A DNA stretch of 64,000 bases, from NCBI GenBank assembly GCA_016756695.1, contig CP066701.1, positions 1,826,001-1,890,000 of the forward strand, in the 5' to 3' direction. Below are positions 17,308-25,977 of the stretch, one piece after another. Below the pieces are notes generated by a model that had not been told where the DNA came from, made no database searches, and saw only the letters and a program-made list of their open reading frames with translations. Numbering within the stretch: position 1 is the stretch's first letter; each line of letters starts with the position of its first letter. Source of the DNA: Heyndrickxia sporothermodurans. GTDB taxonomy: Bacteria > Bacillota > Bacilli > Bacillales > Bacillaceae_C. A program made the position numbers and the translations under genes.

Positions 17308-18540
17308 ATGAATTTTTCATTTTTTAAAGCGGAACCGCAATATCGAAAATTGTTTGTAGCTGGGGTTGTAAATGGCGTTGGTGACCGGTTCAGTCAGGTG
17401 GCAATGCTTACAATGCTCCTTCAATTAACGGGATCTGGTCTTGCAGTGGGGGTGACGATGGCACTAAGAGTACTGCCATTTTTAGTGTTCGGCCCTCTAG
17501 GAGGGAGGCTTGCTGATCGATTTGCGAGGAAAAGAATATTAATCATCACAGATGTTGTTAGGGTTATTTTTGCTTTATCTTTCTTGCTTGTAAATAGTAA
17601 GGAGGATATTTGGATTATTTACGTCAGTTCATTTGTATTAGCAGCAGGTGAGGCCATTTATGCTCCTACGCGTAAGGCGTCGATTCCTCAGCTTATTAAA
17701 AAAGAACATCTTGTCAAAGTCAACCCAATGGAACAAGTAATGGTTGGCATCGTTTTAATTGGTGGAGCATTTTCGGGCGGGGTCGTTTCTTACTTATTTG
17801 GCCCGAATATAAGTTTCGTGTTTAATGGGGCATCTTTTTTAATCGCGGCGTGGTTAATTTCGTCCATTGTTTTTCCCGAGACGGTGGGAGAAAAACGACC
17901 TAACCATGAAGAAACGACCCACTTTACAATGCTTAAAAAAATTCTATTGGCATCAGTTCCACTTCAAATTATTTTATTAGGAGAATGTTTAATACCATTA
18001 ATTAATGGTATTGATAATGTTTTAATTAGTGTATATGCAGTGAAGATTTTTAAGCTTGGCGATATGGGGGTTGGCTTATTTTATGGAGCGTTAGGAATTG
18101 GTTTAGTATTAAGTTTTGTGATAGCCAATCGTTTAAAGAGGAACTTCTTGTTAATCGGATTTCTTTGTTTAATGTTAGAAGGGGTCTCGCTCGTCTTGTT
18201 AAGTCAATCCCGTTATATCATGCTCGCCTTTTTATTCTTTTGTTCCACAGCATTTATGGCAGGAATTGGAAATACTTGCTTTGATACGGTTCTTATGCGA
18301 GAAATCCCTGATAAGCATCAAGGAACGATGTTTGGAATCATTGCAACGATTTCTAATACATTGTTAGGTATATCGATGTTTTTAGCAGGTGGAGCATTGG
18401 AATTTATTCCTCCAAGGACATTAGGATTAGTTGGTGGGCTTTCTTTTATTTGTGTATCTATTCTACTTGCTCTTGTATTTATGATGAAAAAGTCTCAAAA
18501 GGGTGATCATCCAGTATGGAGGAAAAATCGATGCGAATAG
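17308..18540 (+). CDS. MFS efflux-type transporter
   Basis: The 410-aa protein has about 12 hydrophobic helices and the MFS loop GPLGGRLADRFARKRILI (G-x-L-a-D-r-x-G/a-R-k) after TM2. It resembles the macrolide/drug-efflux MFS branch. AGGTGG about six bases ahead favours ATG 17308 over the in-frame GTG 17299. Shared operator sites suggest that the arsR-like gene represses it until an effector appears. The substrate is unknown. The SCP2 gene follows 51 bp later and may be co-transcribed. Confidence 0.85.
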   Translation: MNFSFFKAEPQYRKLFVAGVVNGVGDRFSQVAMLTMLLQLTGSGLAVGVTMALRVLPFLVFGPLGGRLADRFARKRILIITDVVRVIFALSFLLVNSKEDIWIIYVSSFVLAAGEAIYAPTRKASIPQLIKKEHLVKVNPMEQVMVGIVLIGGAFSGGVVSYLFGPNISFVFNGASFLIAAWLISSIVFPETVGEKRPNHEETTHFTMLKKILLASVPLQIILLGECLIPLINGIDNVLISVYAVKIFKLGDMGVGLFYGALGIGLVLSFVIANRLKRNFLLIGFLCLMLEGVSLVLLSQSRYIMLAFLFFCSTAFMAGIGNTCFDTVLMREIPDKHQGTMFGIIATISNTLLGISMFLAGGALEFIPPRTLGLVGGLSFICVSILLALVFMMKKSQKGDHPVWRKNRCE

Positions 18541-18591
18541 CGAAAAAGATTAAAGATAATACATTTCATCTTTAACTTAGGGGGAAAGAAA

Positions 18592-18942
18592 ATGACGGAC
18601 GTAATGAATATGAGTGTTGAAGAAATATGGGTGGAAATTGAGAGAGTAATGAATGGAAATCCTGATCCGTATAAAGATTTAAACGTTGTATATCAATTTG
18701 AATTATCTGGGGAAGATGGCGGTATATTTCAGTTAGTTTTCTCTAACGATACAGTACGCGTATTAAAAGGAGATTTTGAAGAACCGAAATGTACATTACA
18801 GATGAAAGTATCAGATTTCAAGAAATTTTTGCAAGGAAAAATGAACAGTGCAGCCGCATTTATGATGGGGAAAATTAAGGTTCAAGGAAGTGTCGGACTA
18901 GCATTGAAATTAGAGGGACTCCTCGGACAATATGAATTCTAA
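18592..18942 (+). CDS. SCP2 sterol-carrier-domain protein
   Basis: The 116-aa protein is a single SCP2-like domain, a hydrophobic-pocket fold that binds lipids. Recognisable parts are YQFELSGEDGGIFQL, then the C-terminal helix with GKMNSAAAFMMGKIKVQGSVGLALKL. It is soluble, with no signal. GGGGGAAAG precedes the ATG. The following acetyltransferase frame begins inside its last codons, an 11-base overlap that points to coupled translation. Confidence 0.82.
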   Translation: MTDVMNMSVEEIWVEIERVMNGNPDPYKDLNVVYQFELSGEDGGIFQLVFSNDTVRVLKGDFEEPKCTLQMKVSDFKKFLQGKMNSAAAFMMGKIKVQGSVGLALKLEGLLGQYEF

Positions 18943-19809
18943 TATTACGATTCAACCAATTATTGACTTGCCAGCAGCCGCATCTTTTATAGCAGCCTGT
19001 AACAGTGATCCATGTCAACATGTTGGATACTGTGGAAGCAATCCGCAAGAAATTTTGTATACACTTCAGCACCATTTTTCAGATTTGCCTATACGACAAT
19101 CATTGATCGGTGCATATGATAATAAACAATTAGTCGGTTTGTTAGGTTTAGATATTGATCAAGAAGCAAAGGAAGCAGAAATATGGGGGCCTTTTGTAAA
19201 AAGGAACGATTGGAATGTAGTAGCGAAGGAATTATGGATGAAAATAGTGGAGGGTTTGGCAATTCCAATCAAACGCTTTTATGGTTTTTACAATATTGAG
19301 AATCAAAATGCCGCAACTTTTATGCAACAGCACAATTTTGTCAAAGGGACACCCATTTATTATTATGTGCAAATCATTCTCAGGAAAATCAAAAAAATGA
19401 TATCCATCTAAAAGAGTTACCTTCTGAGGAACATAAACAATTTATTGCATTACATGACGAGTTATTTCCTCAAACGTATTACGATGGAAACGAGATTGTT
19501 AAGAGGTTAAATAATGATAGGAAAGTTATTGTAGCTTTAGAAAAGGGAACAATTCAAGGTTATGTGTATTTTGAGACAAATCCTATTTTCGGTGAAGGAT
19601 GCATAGAGTATATCGGCGTCTCACCTAGTCATAGGAAAAAAGGTATTGGAAGAACATTAATTAAAGCGGCATTATATCAATTATTCACTGAATTTTCCAT
19701 TAATGAAATACAATTGTGTGTGAGTATAATAAATTTAAAGGCCATAAATCTTTATACTAGTGCTGGATTTGTTGAAAAATATAAACTAATTTCTTATCGT
19801 AGCAATTAA
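18932..19809 (+). pseudogene. Tandem GNAT acetyltransferase, frameshifted
   Basis: The first frame (18932-19411) encodes a GNAT-like half ending in PIYYYVQIILRK. Continuing from about 19365 one base over gives CANHSQENQKNDIHLKELPSE, which runs without a stop into the second half (GYVYFETNPIFGEG, CIEYIGVSPSHRKKGIGRTL with the R-x-x-G-I-G acetyl-CoA loop, to 19809). So one protein of about 290 residues with two GNAT domains was probably split by a single-base gain or 2-base loss in a TTATTATTAT tract. The second half has no ribosome site. Sequencing error is possible. Confidence 0.75.
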
Positions 19810-19853
19810 AAAAGATCCTCACTTACTTTAATGTATAGTGGGGTCATTTTTTT
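19807..19853 (+). terminator. Rho-independent terminator
   Basis: AAAGATCCTCACT pairs with AGTGGGGTCATTT across an 11-base loop and a T run follows. Confidence 0.75.
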
Positions 19854-19960
19854 CCTTATTCATACAGATATTTTCCAAAATGAAAAATGGAGTTAAAACG
19901 GACTAAAATGTTTATCCTAAAGTTGATAGGTGAGAAAACCTGAAAGGGGATAAGAGTGTT

Positions 19961-20527
19961 TTGTTTATAAGATTCTCGATTATTTCGTTATGGACGTTTA
20001 TTGATCCCCTTTATCATCTGATTAGAAGGTTAAAATATATTGGATCCATTCAAAATAAAAAGGCGATTTTTCGAGTGAAGCTAACAAAATATAGAGGAAA
20101 AACCTTTTTATTAGCGGATGGAACCGAAATTAAAAGAAATGACTGTTTGCTAAAAATTCATTTACACAATGTTCGGGTTTTAAAAGAAGTGATGTCGATT
20201 AGTCATTCCGTCCAGCGCACGAGAATGATCTATAAAATGGTCGAACAATCCATGCCTGTATTAGCAAAATTTATCGATTCCCATCAAAAGAAAGATGATA
20301 TTAAAGGGGTAATCGGAATAACGATGTTAAACAAGGGCGTGAAGAAGCTAGGGTTTGAGCTTATGTATCCCGAAAACAGATATTATATTCATTTTAAACG
20401 CATCACACAAATGCCGATTTTTCTTATCTCCCATTCCACGCTTTCGATGAAGAAAATCAAAAATCAAAGACCAACTTACTTAGTTATGTCGAAGGAAAAA
20501 CTATTTGAAAAATATTTAGGGGCTTAG
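19961..20527 (+). CDS. ykoP: YkoP-like protein
   Basis: The 188-aa protein resembles B. subtilis YkoP in length and sequence: a hydrophobic N terminus (FIRFSIISLWTFIDPLYHLIRR), RGKTFLLADGTEIKRNDCLLKIHLHNVR, and a C-terminal KKIKNQRPTYLVMSK. The function of YkoP is unknown to me. It starts at TTG with AAGGGG about 11 bases ahead. B. subtilis places ykoP next to a metallophosphoesterase gene, ykoQ; a YkoQ-like gene is also present here, but 4 kb away and on the other strand. Confidence 0.7.
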   Translation: MFIRFSIISLWTFIDPLYHLIRRLKYIGSIQNKKAIFRVKLTKYRGKTFLLADGTEIKRNDCLLKIHLHNVRVLKEVMSISHSVQRTRMIYKMVEQSMPVLAKFIDSHQKKDDIKGVIGITMLNKGVKKLGFELMYPENRYYIHFKRITQMPIFLISHSTLSMKKIKNQRPTYLVMSKEKLFEKYLGA

Positions 20528-20550
20528 GCCCTTTTTTTATGTTTAAATAA

Positions 20551-20567
20551 TGTCATATTTTCTGACA
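20551..20567. promoter_or_regulatory. Perfect TnrA/GlnR box upstream of amt
   Basis: TGTCATATTTTCTGACA matches every defined position of the TnrA/GlnR consensus TGTNANAWWWTMTNACA. It marks the downstream ammonium transporter as nitrogen-regulated, as for nrgA in B. subtilis. Its centre lies about 70 bp upstream of the transcription start predicted from the -10 at 20618. Confidence 0.88.
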
Positions 20568-20595
20568 TTAAATTTGAAAAAGTCAAAAAAAAATC

Positions 20596-20623
20596 TTGAC
20601 TTTGATGAAATTTCCTCTAAAAT
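20596..20623 (+). promoter_or_regulatory. Promoter of amt
   Basis: TTGACT (20596-20601) and TAAAAT (20618-20623) are 16 bp apart. The -35 is embedded in an inverted repeat, AAAGTCAA (20579-20586) with TTGACTTT (20596-20603), which may be a second regulatory element. Confidence 0.6.
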
Positions 20624-20699
20624 AATTAACAAATACATATCGTGTAACATTTTATAACATGAAATGTATTTATATATGACAATTATAGGAGGGGAAAGT

Positions 20700-21950
20700 A
20701 TGGAAATGGTAATGAATACTGTTTGGGTTATGCTGGGAGCGATTTTGGTTATTCTTATGCAAGGTGGATTTATTTTATTGGAAAGTGGATCTACACGGAT
20801 GAAAAATGCAGGACATATTGCTGGAAAAACAATCGTAACATTTGGGATTGGATCTCTTGTGTTTTGGGCTGTAGGTTATGCATTTATATTTGGCGAACAT
20901 GCAAACTTCTTTGTTGGACTTTCTCATTTCTTCTACTCTGGCTACCAAATTGATGGTACAGATTTATCTTCATCGGTCTTCTTTCTCTTTCAATTAGCAT
21001 TTGCCACAATCGCTTTAACGATCGCTTTTGGCGGGTTTGCTGAACGTGCTAAATTTTCCACATATGTTATTTTTTCAATATTATTTTCGGTTATTGTGTA
21101 TCCTGTCGTTGCACATTGGATTTGGGGAGGCGGTTGGTTAGCCGAACACGGCAAACAAGATTTCGCGGGTTCAACTGTTGTTCATTTGACGGGTGCGATG
21201 GCGGCGTTAGCAGCAACTATATTATTAAAGCCTCGAATAGGTAAATACAATAAAGATGGTTCAGTGAACGCAATATATGGACATAATCAAGTCTTTACAG
21301 CATTAGGAGTCCTCATTTTATGGGTAGGTTGGTTTGGCTTTAATGCCGGTAGTACATTGTCAGTTGCTGATGGATTCTTCGGTTTTGTTGCCCTTAATAC
21401 GAATCTTGCTGCAGGCGCAGGTGCGTTTGCTGCTCTTCTTATCTCATGGTTAGTACTAGGTAAATCAGATATAGGAATGATTTTAAATGGAGCTTTAGCA
21501 GGACTTGTTGCAATTACCGCATCGTGTGCATTTGTATCTGCTTGGGCAGCGGTAATCATTGGTTTTATCGCTGGGATTTTGGTCTTCTATAGCATGAGGT
21601 TTTTTGACAATAGGAAAATTGATGATCCAATTTATGCTTTATCTGTACATGGAACAGCAGGTGTTTGGGGCACGTTATCAACGGGATTTTTTGCAACAAA
21701 AGAACTTGCAACGGTAGGCTCACCAGGTCTGTTTTATGGAGGTGGCTTTCACCAACTTGGAGTACAGTTGACGGGAGTTGTGGTATCAGGTTTGTATGCG
21801 TTTATTGTGTCCTTTGTTATTTTATATGTGATGAAGAAGCTCATGAACGGCCTTCGAGTAACAGAAGAGGAAGAAATTATTGGTCTTGATTTAAGTGAAC
21901 ATGGTACTTATGGGTATCCGGAGCTAATTGCAAAAGAAAAAATTAGTTGA
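20700..21950 (+). CDS. amt: Ammonium transporter, Amt/NrgA family
   Basis: The 416-aa membrane channel conducts ammonia after ammonium binding. Family landmarks: FILLESGSTRMKNAGHI in TM1-2, FQLAFATIALTIAFGG, HLTGAMAALAA, GWFGFNAGS, and the twin-histidine helices including SVHGTAGVWGTLSTG. ATG 20700 has AGGAGGGG seven bases ahead; the frame further upstream is not needed. Unusually the next gene is not a PII gene (nrgB/glnK) but a GlnD-like nucleotidyltransferase. The TnrA box at 20551 predicts induction under nitrogen limitation. Confidence 0.93.
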   Translation: MEMVMNTVWVMLGAILVILMQGGFILLESGSTRMKNAGHIAGKTIVTFGIGSLVFWAVGYAFIFGEHANFFVGLSHFFYSGYQIDGTDLSSSVFFLFQLAFATIALTIAFGGFAERAKFSTYVIFSILFSVIVYPVVAHWIWGGGWLAEHGKQDFAGSTVVHLTGAMAALAATILLKPRIGKYNKDGSVNAIYGHNQVFTALGVLILWVGWFGFNAGSTLSVADGFFGFVALNTNLAAGAGAFAALLISWLVLGKSDIGMILNGALAGLVAITASCAFVSAWAAVIIGFIAGILVFYSMRFFDNRKIDDPIYALSVHGTAGVWGTLSTGFFATKELATVGSPGLFYGGGFHQLGVQLTGVVVSGLYAFIVSFVILYVMKKLMNGLRVTEEEEIIGLDLSEHGTYGYPELIAKEKIS

Positions 21951-22022
21951 AGCAAATGGGGAAGGTTTGAATGATCAAAAAATAGTCGTTGTACCGTTGG
22001 AGGGAGGGTATAGAAATTCCTC

Positions 22023-22979
22023 ATGAATGAGCATCAATCATTAGTAAGCTTGAAAAATAATTATTTATTCAAGTATTTTTCTGATAATAGATCCCTAAAT
22101 CTGTTCCATGATCAAGTGATGAAAAAAGCATTTCAACTATCTATTAATCAAATAGGTCCTCCTCCATGCTCGTTTTCTTGGTTTGTCATGGGGAGTGCCG
22201 GAAGGTCAGAACAGGGAATCTTTAGTGATCAAGACCATGGGCTCGTTTTCGAGGATGATGATGAGAAAAATATGCTTTATTTTCGTCACCTAGGGAAGGA
22301 GCTGACAGATGAATTATATCGATTAGGCTATTCTTATTGTGAGGGAAAAGTGATGAGCTCAAATATTCTTTGGTGTAGGTCACATAAGGAGTGGGAAGAG
22401 CAAATCAACGGATGGATAGAGCAGGGAAGTTGGGAATCGATTCGAAATGCTACGATATTCTTTGATTCAAGGAATCTTGTGGGGAATGATGAATTTATTG
22501 AAGATTTAAAGAGGCAATTTCTTAACAAAATAGTTAGCAATCCAAATGTTTTAGAACGCTTTTTTGAAAATATACGACATGTAAGAAATTCGGTAGGTCT
22601 ATTTGGACAAATTTTTGTTGAAACAAAAGGGATCCATCAAGGAGAAATCGATTTAAAATCTATGGCATACCTTCCTTATGTGAATGCCATTCGCTATTTA
22701 GCGATAAAAGAAGGGGTGTATGAAACATCTACCATATTACGAATGAATGCTTTGTCTAAAATGATGAGGTATGAGAAGGATATCCCTATTTACCAACGCT
22801 ATTTTAAAAAATTATTAGCCTATCGATTATCACTTATTAATGAACGAACTTCTTGTCAAAGTATGAATTATATAAATGTAAAAAATATCGAGCGTGAGAA
22901 AAGAAAAGAGATAAAAGAAATTCTTCATCACGGTAAAAGACTGCATCGGTTCATTGAAACGATAGCGAAAGGCCTATAG
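22023..22979 (+). CDS. DUF294-type nucleotidyltransferase-like protein
   Basis: The 318-aa protein has the nucleotidyltransferase signature FVMGSAGRSEQGIFSDQDHGLVF (GS at 57-58, acidic pair D69 and D71), as in the GlnD/DUF294 branch. The remainder is helical and matches the DUF294 C-terminal region. GlnD modifies PII proteins; no PII gene is in the window, so the target is unknown. It lies 72 bp after amt with no terminator between, and 7 bp before the exonuclease gene, so the three probably form one nitrogen-controlled transcript. The GGAGGGAGGG site is about 14 bases from the ATG, rather far. Confidence 0.82.
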   Translation: MNEHQSLVSLKNNYLFKYFSDNRSLNLFHDQVMKKAFQLSINQIGPPPCSFSWFVMGSAGRSEQGIFSDQDHGLVFEDDDEKNMLYFRHLGKELTDELYRLGYSYCEGKVMSSNILWCRSHKEWEEQINGWIEQGSWESIRNATIFFDSRNLVGNDEFIEDLKRQFLNKIVSNPNVLERFFENIRHVRNSVGLFGQIFVETKGIHQGEIDLKSMAYLPYVNAIRYLAIKEGVYETSTILRMNALSKMMRYEKDIPIYQRYFKKLLAYRLSLINERTSCQSMNYINVKNIEREKRKEIKEILHHGKRLHRFIETIAKGL

Positions 22980-22986
22980 GTGAATT

Positions 22987-23712
22987 ATGGGTTTTGATTC
23001 AATGATTCGTTATATAAAGGAAAAAGGGTTAAATATCATTGAAGTGATGCAGGGCAGACAAAATGCTCAGCAGTTAGCATATGTTCGCCAGCTCCAAAGG
23101 GAAATAAATAATGACGAAAAGTTGTTTCTACCGTTACAACAATTACAATTTACTGTTTTTGATATAGAGACTACTGGTTTTTATCCAGAGCAAGGGGATC
23201 AAATAATTTCATTAGGCGCACTCAAAGTGAGAGAAGGAAAAATCTTTGAGGATACGCAGTTTTACTCATTGATTTATACGAATCAAGATATCCCTCCTGA
23301 AATCGAACAATTAACAGGTATTAGGAAAAGTGATTTGACCACTGCACCTTCCTTATCGGAGGTGATCTATCAGTTTTATCAATTTGTAAAAGATGATCCT
23401 CTCATTGCTCATCATTCATATCATGAGAAAAACTTTCTCCAGCATGTGAATTGGAAGCTTTATCGTTCGTCGTTTAATCATAGATTGATTGATACGTCTT
23501 TTCTGCTTCAGATAGCTGAGCCGACAATTCGTATTGTGAAATTGGAAGAGTGGTGCAACTATGCAGGAATTCCGGTGGAAAACCGTCATCATGCATTAGG
23601 GGATGCAATACTTACTGCTCAATTATGGTGTAAATACATTGAAAAGGTTCAAAAACTAGGAGTTATATCATTAATGGATCTATATGAAGAAGTTGCGAAA
23701 AGAAAAAAATGA
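22987..23712 (+). CDS. DnaQ-like 3'-5' exonuclease
   Basis: The 241-aa protein has an N-terminal helical part (1-50) and a DEDDh exonuclease domain. Exo I is FDIETTGF (D59, E61); Exo III is HHALGDA. At Exo II the usual FD is replaced by HE (AHHSYHEKNFL), so the second metal ligand is probably glutamate or displaced; activity may differ. Such exonucleases are often encoded beside DUF294 proteins, as here. The ribosome site (TAGGTG) is weak and translation may depend on coupling to the gene upstream. Confidence 0.82.
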   Translation: MGFDSMIRYIKEKGLNIIEVMQGRQNAQQLAYVRQLQREINNDEKLFLPLQQLQFTVFDIETTGFYPEQGDQIISLGALKVREGKIFEDTQFYSLIYTNQDIPPEIEQLTGIRKSDLTTAPSLSEVIYQFYQFVKDDPLIAHHSYHEKNFLQHVNWKLYRSSFNHRLIDTSFLLQIAEPTIRIVKLEEWCNYAGIPVENRHHALGDAILTAQLWCKYIEKVQKLGVISLMDLYEEVAKRKK

Positions 23713-23772
23713 ATCTGGCAAATTTCGCATAGAAAAAACGAATGAAATACTTATATGTCAATGGTTTAAAGA

Positions 23773-23798
23773 TTTTTAATCAAACGTTTGATTAAAAA
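23773..23798. promoter_or_regulatory. Perfect 26-bp palindrome, copy 1
   Basis: The core AATCAAACGTTTGATT is flanked by TTTTT and AAAAA, giving 26 bp of perfect dyad symmetry. The same core with TTTT/AAAA flanks recurs at 34651-34674. It sits between two convergent 3' ends, where a promoter operator is not expected, and it lacks the loop and T tract of a terminator. The binding protein is unknown. Confidence 0.8.
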
Positions 23799-23820
23799 GA
23801 TAAGTGTTGGCTATTGGTGA

Positions 23821-23854
23821 GGAATAAGATTTATTGTTGAAAAAATCTTATTCC
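23821..23854. terminator. Bidirectional terminator
   Basis: GGAATAAGATTT (23821-23832) pairs perfectly with AAATCTTATTCC (23843-23854). T runs occur on both strands. It overlaps the last codons of the YrvL-like gene. Confidence 0.8.
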
Positions 23855-24288
23855 TTTTTCTTGTCAAAGTTATACTCAGCACAAGCAAGAAACAAAGCTA
23901 GTATAAGCTCGACCCAGGTAGGAATAGTAATACTACTCATCGATTCATCAACATAATGGAGGACAATCCAACTAATTAATATATCGAAAAACATTAAAAC
24001 AATGAAATTCACTATATTACTGTTTACATAACTGATAATAAAACGAATAATTAACTTTGCAAAAACCTCGGCTATTAGGCAAATGAAAAAGAATTTTAAG
24101 ATAAAGGAAATAAGTGCTTGATTTGAATCATATTGGACATTAAGTAAGCGGAAAAATCCTATTATCCCAAAAAAGTAAAGAGCTATGACAACTACTAATG
24201 CAAAAATAATTAAAAATCCGATAGATAGTATAGTAACCAGTTTTGAGGGGAAATTTAAATCTGAAAATTTTTCGTCATTATTCTTCAT
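23848..24288 (-). CDS. yrvL: YrvL-like regulatory membrane protein
   Basis: The 146-aa protein has about four membrane helices. The N-terminal KFSDLNFPSKLVTILSIGFLIIFAL and the C-terminal DILISWIVLHYVDESMSSITIPTWVE segments resemble B. subtilis YrvL, reported to act negatively on the SigO/RsoA system. Neither sigO nor rsoA is in this window. GGAGGAA precedes the ATG. The assignment is from memory of the family and needs a profile search. Confidence 0.6.
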   Translation of the reverse strand: MKNNDEKFSDLNFPSKLVTILSIGFLIIFALVVVIALYFFGIIGFFRLLNVQYDSNQALISFILKFFFICLIAEVFAKLIIRFIISYVNSNIVNFIVLMFFDILISWIVLHYVDESMSSITIPTWVELILALFLACAEYNFDKKKE

Positions 24289-24342
24289 GAGTTCCTCCGA
24301 AGATTATTCTTATATCAATAATATCAGAATTTTTACAATAAA

Positions 24343-24374
24343 ATGCAAAAAACACCTAAATGATTAGGTGTTCT
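24343..24374 (-). terminator. Terminator of the metallophosphoesterase gene
   Basis: On the minus strand AACACCTAA and TTAGGTGTT form a 9-bp stem with a 4-base loop followed by six T. Confidence 0.82.
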
Positions 24375-24388
24375 TAAGATAGTGGAAG

Positions 24389-25234
24389 CTACATGGCACT
24401 GGCAGCCTTCTCGATAATTGGAAGCGTTAAATGATGGATTGTGATTTCAGGACGGCTTCCAATACGAATATTAAGACCTGTTTGTCCTAATCCTTCGCTA
24501 ATATAAAATGGCTTTCCATCGTGGGTTTGCAAGCCTTTAATCATATTCATTCGTACGAGTTTTCCCATTTTCAGAAGATGGTATGGCTTTGGCCAATATA
24601 TTTGTCCTCCGTGAAAATGGCCAGATAATAAATAATCAAAGTGAAAATTCTTCATTTTAAGCACAATATTTGGATCATGTGTTAAAACGAGATTATATCC
24701 GTGCATGAGTCCGTGATAGGATTTATCAATTTCACTCCGCTTAGTACTAAAATCGTCAATCCCGATAATGTTTAAACGATTCCCGTTTATCGTTAGAACG
24801 TCATTCTCATTTTGCATCGTTTTACACCCTTGATCTTCAAGCACTTTTTTTAATGTAAGAAAATTTGAATCCCGCAATACATAATCATGATTTCCAAATA
24901 CGGCATATGTTCCGTATTTAGGATTAAGTTGGTTGAACACGTTTAAATAAGGAATCAGTTTTGGAATACTGCGCTTTCTATCTAAAAAATCACCAGTTAA
25001 AGCAATTAAATCAAATGATTGATCATTTAAACTTGCATAAAGCTTTTCTGGCGAAATGGAGAGATTTTCTAAATGTAGATCAGAGATTTGAAGTACTTTA
25101 ATCGTTTGCCCATCTATCGTAGGGTGATTGACCCCTATATGATTTATCACGACATTTTGCGTGTTTTTATTTCCTTTATTAAAAATAATCATTAGAAAAG
25201 TAATGGCAATTATTGCGATTATCCAAATGTACAA
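24389..25234 (-). CDS. Metallophosphoesterase (YkuE/YkoQ type)
   Basis: The 281-aa protein has one N-terminal membrane anchor (about 2-18) and a calcineurin-like domain facing outside. The metal-binding blocks are in order: ISDLHLE, TGDFLD, GNHDY, LTHDPN and SGHFHGGQ. Relatives act on membrane lipids or phosphorylated metabolites; the substrate here is unknown. The gene stands alone with its own terminator. Confidence 0.85.
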   Translation of the reverse strand: MYIWIIAIIAITFLMIIFNKGNKNTQNVVINHIGVNHPTIDGQTIKVLQISDLHLENLSISPEKLYASLNDQSFDLIALTGDFLDRKRSIPKLIPYLNVFNQLNPKYGTYAVFGNHDYVLRDSNFLTLKKVLEDQGCKTMQNENDVLTINGNRLNIIGIDDFSTKRSEIDKSYHGLMHGYNLVLTHDPNIVLKMKNFHFDYLLSGHFHGGQIYWPKPYHLLKMGKLVRMNMIKGLQTHDGKPFYISEGLGQTGLNIRIGSRPEITIHHLTLPIIEKAASAM

Positions 25235-25327
25235 ACTATCCCCTCCTCACCTTTGATTATAATTGCTTAAAAGCAAGATTGTTAGCTGTAATTAATGGGA
25301 AAACGATTTCTAACTTGTTTTGCATAA

Positions 25328-25360
25328 GAAAAAAAGTCCTGATTCTAAAGTCAGGACTTC
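25328..25360 (-). terminator. Terminator overlapping the histidine phosphatase stop
   Basis: AAGTCCTGA (25334-25342) pairs with TCAGGACTT (25351-25359); on the minus strand seven T follow. The hairpin contains the stop codon. Confidence 0.82.
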
Positions 25361-25977
25361 TTTATATGTGTATTCAAATTAATCGCTAAAAAGCGGCCTT
25401 CATCATCTTTTGTTCGTTTAAAAATCGTTACTCCAACGTTGTCCTGAGCAATCATTCGATAATTTCGGAAAGGGATCTCAAGTGTGCCCGCAACAAAAAA
25501 TCTAATGACCCAGCTGTGGGCTGTCACTAGAATCGTTCCTTCAGGATGCTGATTAACAACATCGTTTACAAATTCATTCACCCTCTGAAAAATTTCGAAA
25601 GCATTTTCACCTGTTTTCCCTGCTTTGGTAGAACCGGGATCCTTTAGCCATTGATCCCAATACTTTGGATCTTCAGCGATAAATACTTCTAGCCTTTTGC
25701 CTTCCCATTCACCAAAATTTGCTTCAATGAGTCTTTCATCATTTTGTATAGGAACGAATTCCTCGTGGTTTAATAAAATGTATTCTCCCGTTTCACGTGC
25801 CCTGCATAATGGCGAGGAGTAAGCACCTGTAAATTGTACATCTTGCAATAATGTAGCTGCCATCTGAGCTTGTTGTTTTCCAATATTTGAAAGCTTAATG
25901 TCAGTTCGTCCGCAATAACGATTTCCACTAGCATTCCATTCTGATTCTCCATGACGTACGAAATATATGATAGTCAT
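25351..25977 (-). CDS. Histidine phosphatase family protein
   Basis: The 208-aa protein is a branch of the phosphoglycerate-mutase-like superfamily. It has the phospho-acceptor motif VRHGESEWN (H9), the YSSPLCRARETGE substrate loop, the EANFGEWEG acid motif and the second histidine in VTAHSW. Such enzymes range from cofactor-dependent mutases to broad phosphatases, and this one lacks features that would fix a substrate. AGAGGTGG precedes the ATG. Confidence 0.83.
   Translation of the reverse strand: MTIIYFVRHGESEWNASGNRYCGRTDIKLSNIGKQQAQMAATLLQDVQFTGAYSSPLCRARETGEYILLNHEEFVPIQNDERLIEANFGEWEGKRLEVFIAEDPKYWDQWLKDPGSTKAGKTGENAFEIFQRVNEFVNDVVNQHPEGTILVTAHSWVIRFFVAGTLEIPFRNYRMIAQDNVGVTIFKRTKDDEGRFLAINLNTHIKKS

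Noticed and set aside
23773-23798. Palindrome as a terminator of the exonuclease gene
   Set aside because: The dyad has no loop and no T tail, and a proper bidirectional terminator follows at 23821.
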